DNA of 64,000 bases from Allobosea sp. (GTDB taxonomy: Bacteria; Pseudomonadota; Alphaproteobacteria; Rhizobiales; Beijerinckiaceae): assembly GCA_024231975.1 (NCBI GenBank), contig JAAEQB010000078.1, positions 186,001-250,000 of the forward strand, in the 5' to 3' direction. Below the pieces are notes generated by a model that was not told the origin of the DNA, made no database searches, and saw only the letters and a program-made list of their open reading frames with translations. The position numbers and the translations under genes were made by a program. Of this stretch, positions 63,353 through 64,000 are shown piece by piece (the stretch's first letter is position 1; every line of letters begins with the position of its first letter).

Positions 63353-64000
63353 TCAGTGGCTCTTGCGCGCCTGCGCAATCGCATCCTCAACTCCGCTCCA
63401 GCCCGGCTTCTCGGGCGCGAAACGCCCGCGGAGATAGGCGGCCAGATCCGCAAGCTGGCGATCGTCCAGTGCCGTCGCGAAGGAGGGCATCGAGCCGATG
63501 CCGTGCTGGCCGCCCTCGAGCAGCATGTTGACGAGATTGGTCGGCGTGGCCGCATGCAACTTCGACGACAGGCCTAGCATCGGGCCGGCATTGAGCAGCG
63601 GCGCGGCCCTGCCGGTCTCATGGCAGGCGGCGCAGGCGCCGTCATAGAGCCGTGCGATCGGCGAGGTCGCGGGGTTGGCCGCGGACGCCGTCATCGCCTC
63701 GATGCGCTTGACGCGTTCCGTGGCTGCCGCTTCCGGCAGAGGCTCGCTCAGCGAGGCCAGATAGGTCGCCATCGCCCGGATGTCGGCATCGGGCAGTTCT
63801 CTCAGCTCGGCAATCACCGGCGCCATCGGGCCCGCAGCCGCCCCGTGCTGCCGGGAGGTGCCGGTCTTGAGATAGGCATAGAGCTCTGCCTCGCTCCACG
63901 GGATCGGCCCTGCCGAGAGTTTGGTCAGCGCCGGCGCGGTCCAGCCTTCGGCCTCGCCGCCGGCGAGATAGGCGCTGCCGCTCTTCTCGGCGCCGAGTGC
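63353..64000 (-). CDS. Cytochrome c family protein, 5' end outside window
   Basis: Frame open to the right edge; 215 C-terminal residues are visible. One heme-binding CXXCH is present, CAACHE, with a possible axial Met in IGSMPSF. The upstream part (AYLAGGEAEGWTAPALT, IPWSEAELYAYLKTG) is the linker typical of multi-heme cytochrome subunits of aldehyde, nicotinate and isoquinoline-type dehydrogenases, whose first heme domains would lie beyond the edge. It would pass electrons from a periplasmic or membrane dehydrogenase to the respiratory chain; the partner is not in the window. Confidence 0.82.
   Translation of the reverse strand, partial: ALGAEKSGSAYLAGGEAEGWTAPALTKLSAGPIPWSEAELYAYLKTGTSRQHGAAAGPMAPVIAELRELPDADIRAMATYLASLSEPLPEAAATERVKRIEAMTASAANPATSPIARLYDGACAACHETGRAAPLLNAGPMLGLSSKLHAATPTNLVNMLLEGGQHGIGSMPSFATALDDRQLADLAAYLRGRFAPEKPGWSGVEDAIAQARKSH

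Overview
The window is GC-rich, tightly packed alphaproteobacterial chromosome. A SAM-II riboswitch, a TPP-regulated thiC operon, a PhoB-type ugp operon, many ABC importers for amino acids and peptides, and several families of GC-rich palindromic repeats point to Hyphomicrobiales (Rhizobiales). The gene style resembles Bosea and relatives, but that genus-level guess is inference. No rRNA, tRNA, CRISPR array or complete classical insertion sequence was seen.

Layout. 1-5016: surface-glycan cluster with two tandem polysaccharide pyruvyl transferase paralogues around a secreted propeller-like protein, then a GSCFA protein. 5351-8545: small conserved protein, a DsbD/ScsB-type membrane thiol reductase and a secreted redoxin. 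8582-11297: two divergent PepSY proteins with an OmpR-type response regulator and histidine kinase. 11945-16896 (minus): ugpB-ugpA-creatininase-ugpE-ugpC behind a three-repeat Pho box. 17100-19294: FAH-family hydrolase and trans-3-hydroxyproline dehydratase. 19296-25577 (minus): thiC-thiO-thiS-thiG-thiF-thiM-thiE behind a TPP riboswitch. 25865-28856 (minus): YjfB-like protein, small secreted protein, and an OmpA protein with a long proline-rich repeat linker.

29041-40253: a divergent catabolic and uptake cluster. On the minus strand are a creatininase-family hydrolase, a DUF559 gene bounded by inverted repeats, dppB, dppC, a fused dppDF ATPase and a polysaccharide-deacetylase-family amidase. 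On the plus strand are a MarR regulator, a dppA-like binding protein, an isoaspartyl peptidase, a ketopantoate-reductase-like enzyme and an SDR. A perfect 14-bp palindrome lies between the two arms. 40468-45353: branched-chain amino-acid type importer with a fused LivHM permease. 45590-49850 (minus): a methionine/cysteine-type importer (metN, metI, two metQ paralogues) preceded by a sigma70-like promoter, a SAM-II aptamer, a 21-residue leader peptide ending in Cys-Cys-Cys-Arg-Arg, and two small unknown genes. 50024-52315: small conserved or unknown proteins. 53212-61274: an AT-rich OLD-family nuclease gene, uvrB, and an MmeI-like single-chain restriction-modification enzyme. 61366-64000: a phytase-family secreted protein behind a second Pho-box-like array, an SPW membrane protein and part of a cytochrome c.

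The most interesting items are the compound SAM-II plus polycysteine leader controlling two unknown small proteins and metNIQQ, the DUF559 gene enclosed by the same palindromic arms that elsewhere form an empty repeat element, and a repeat copy that is translated in frame into a secreted protein.
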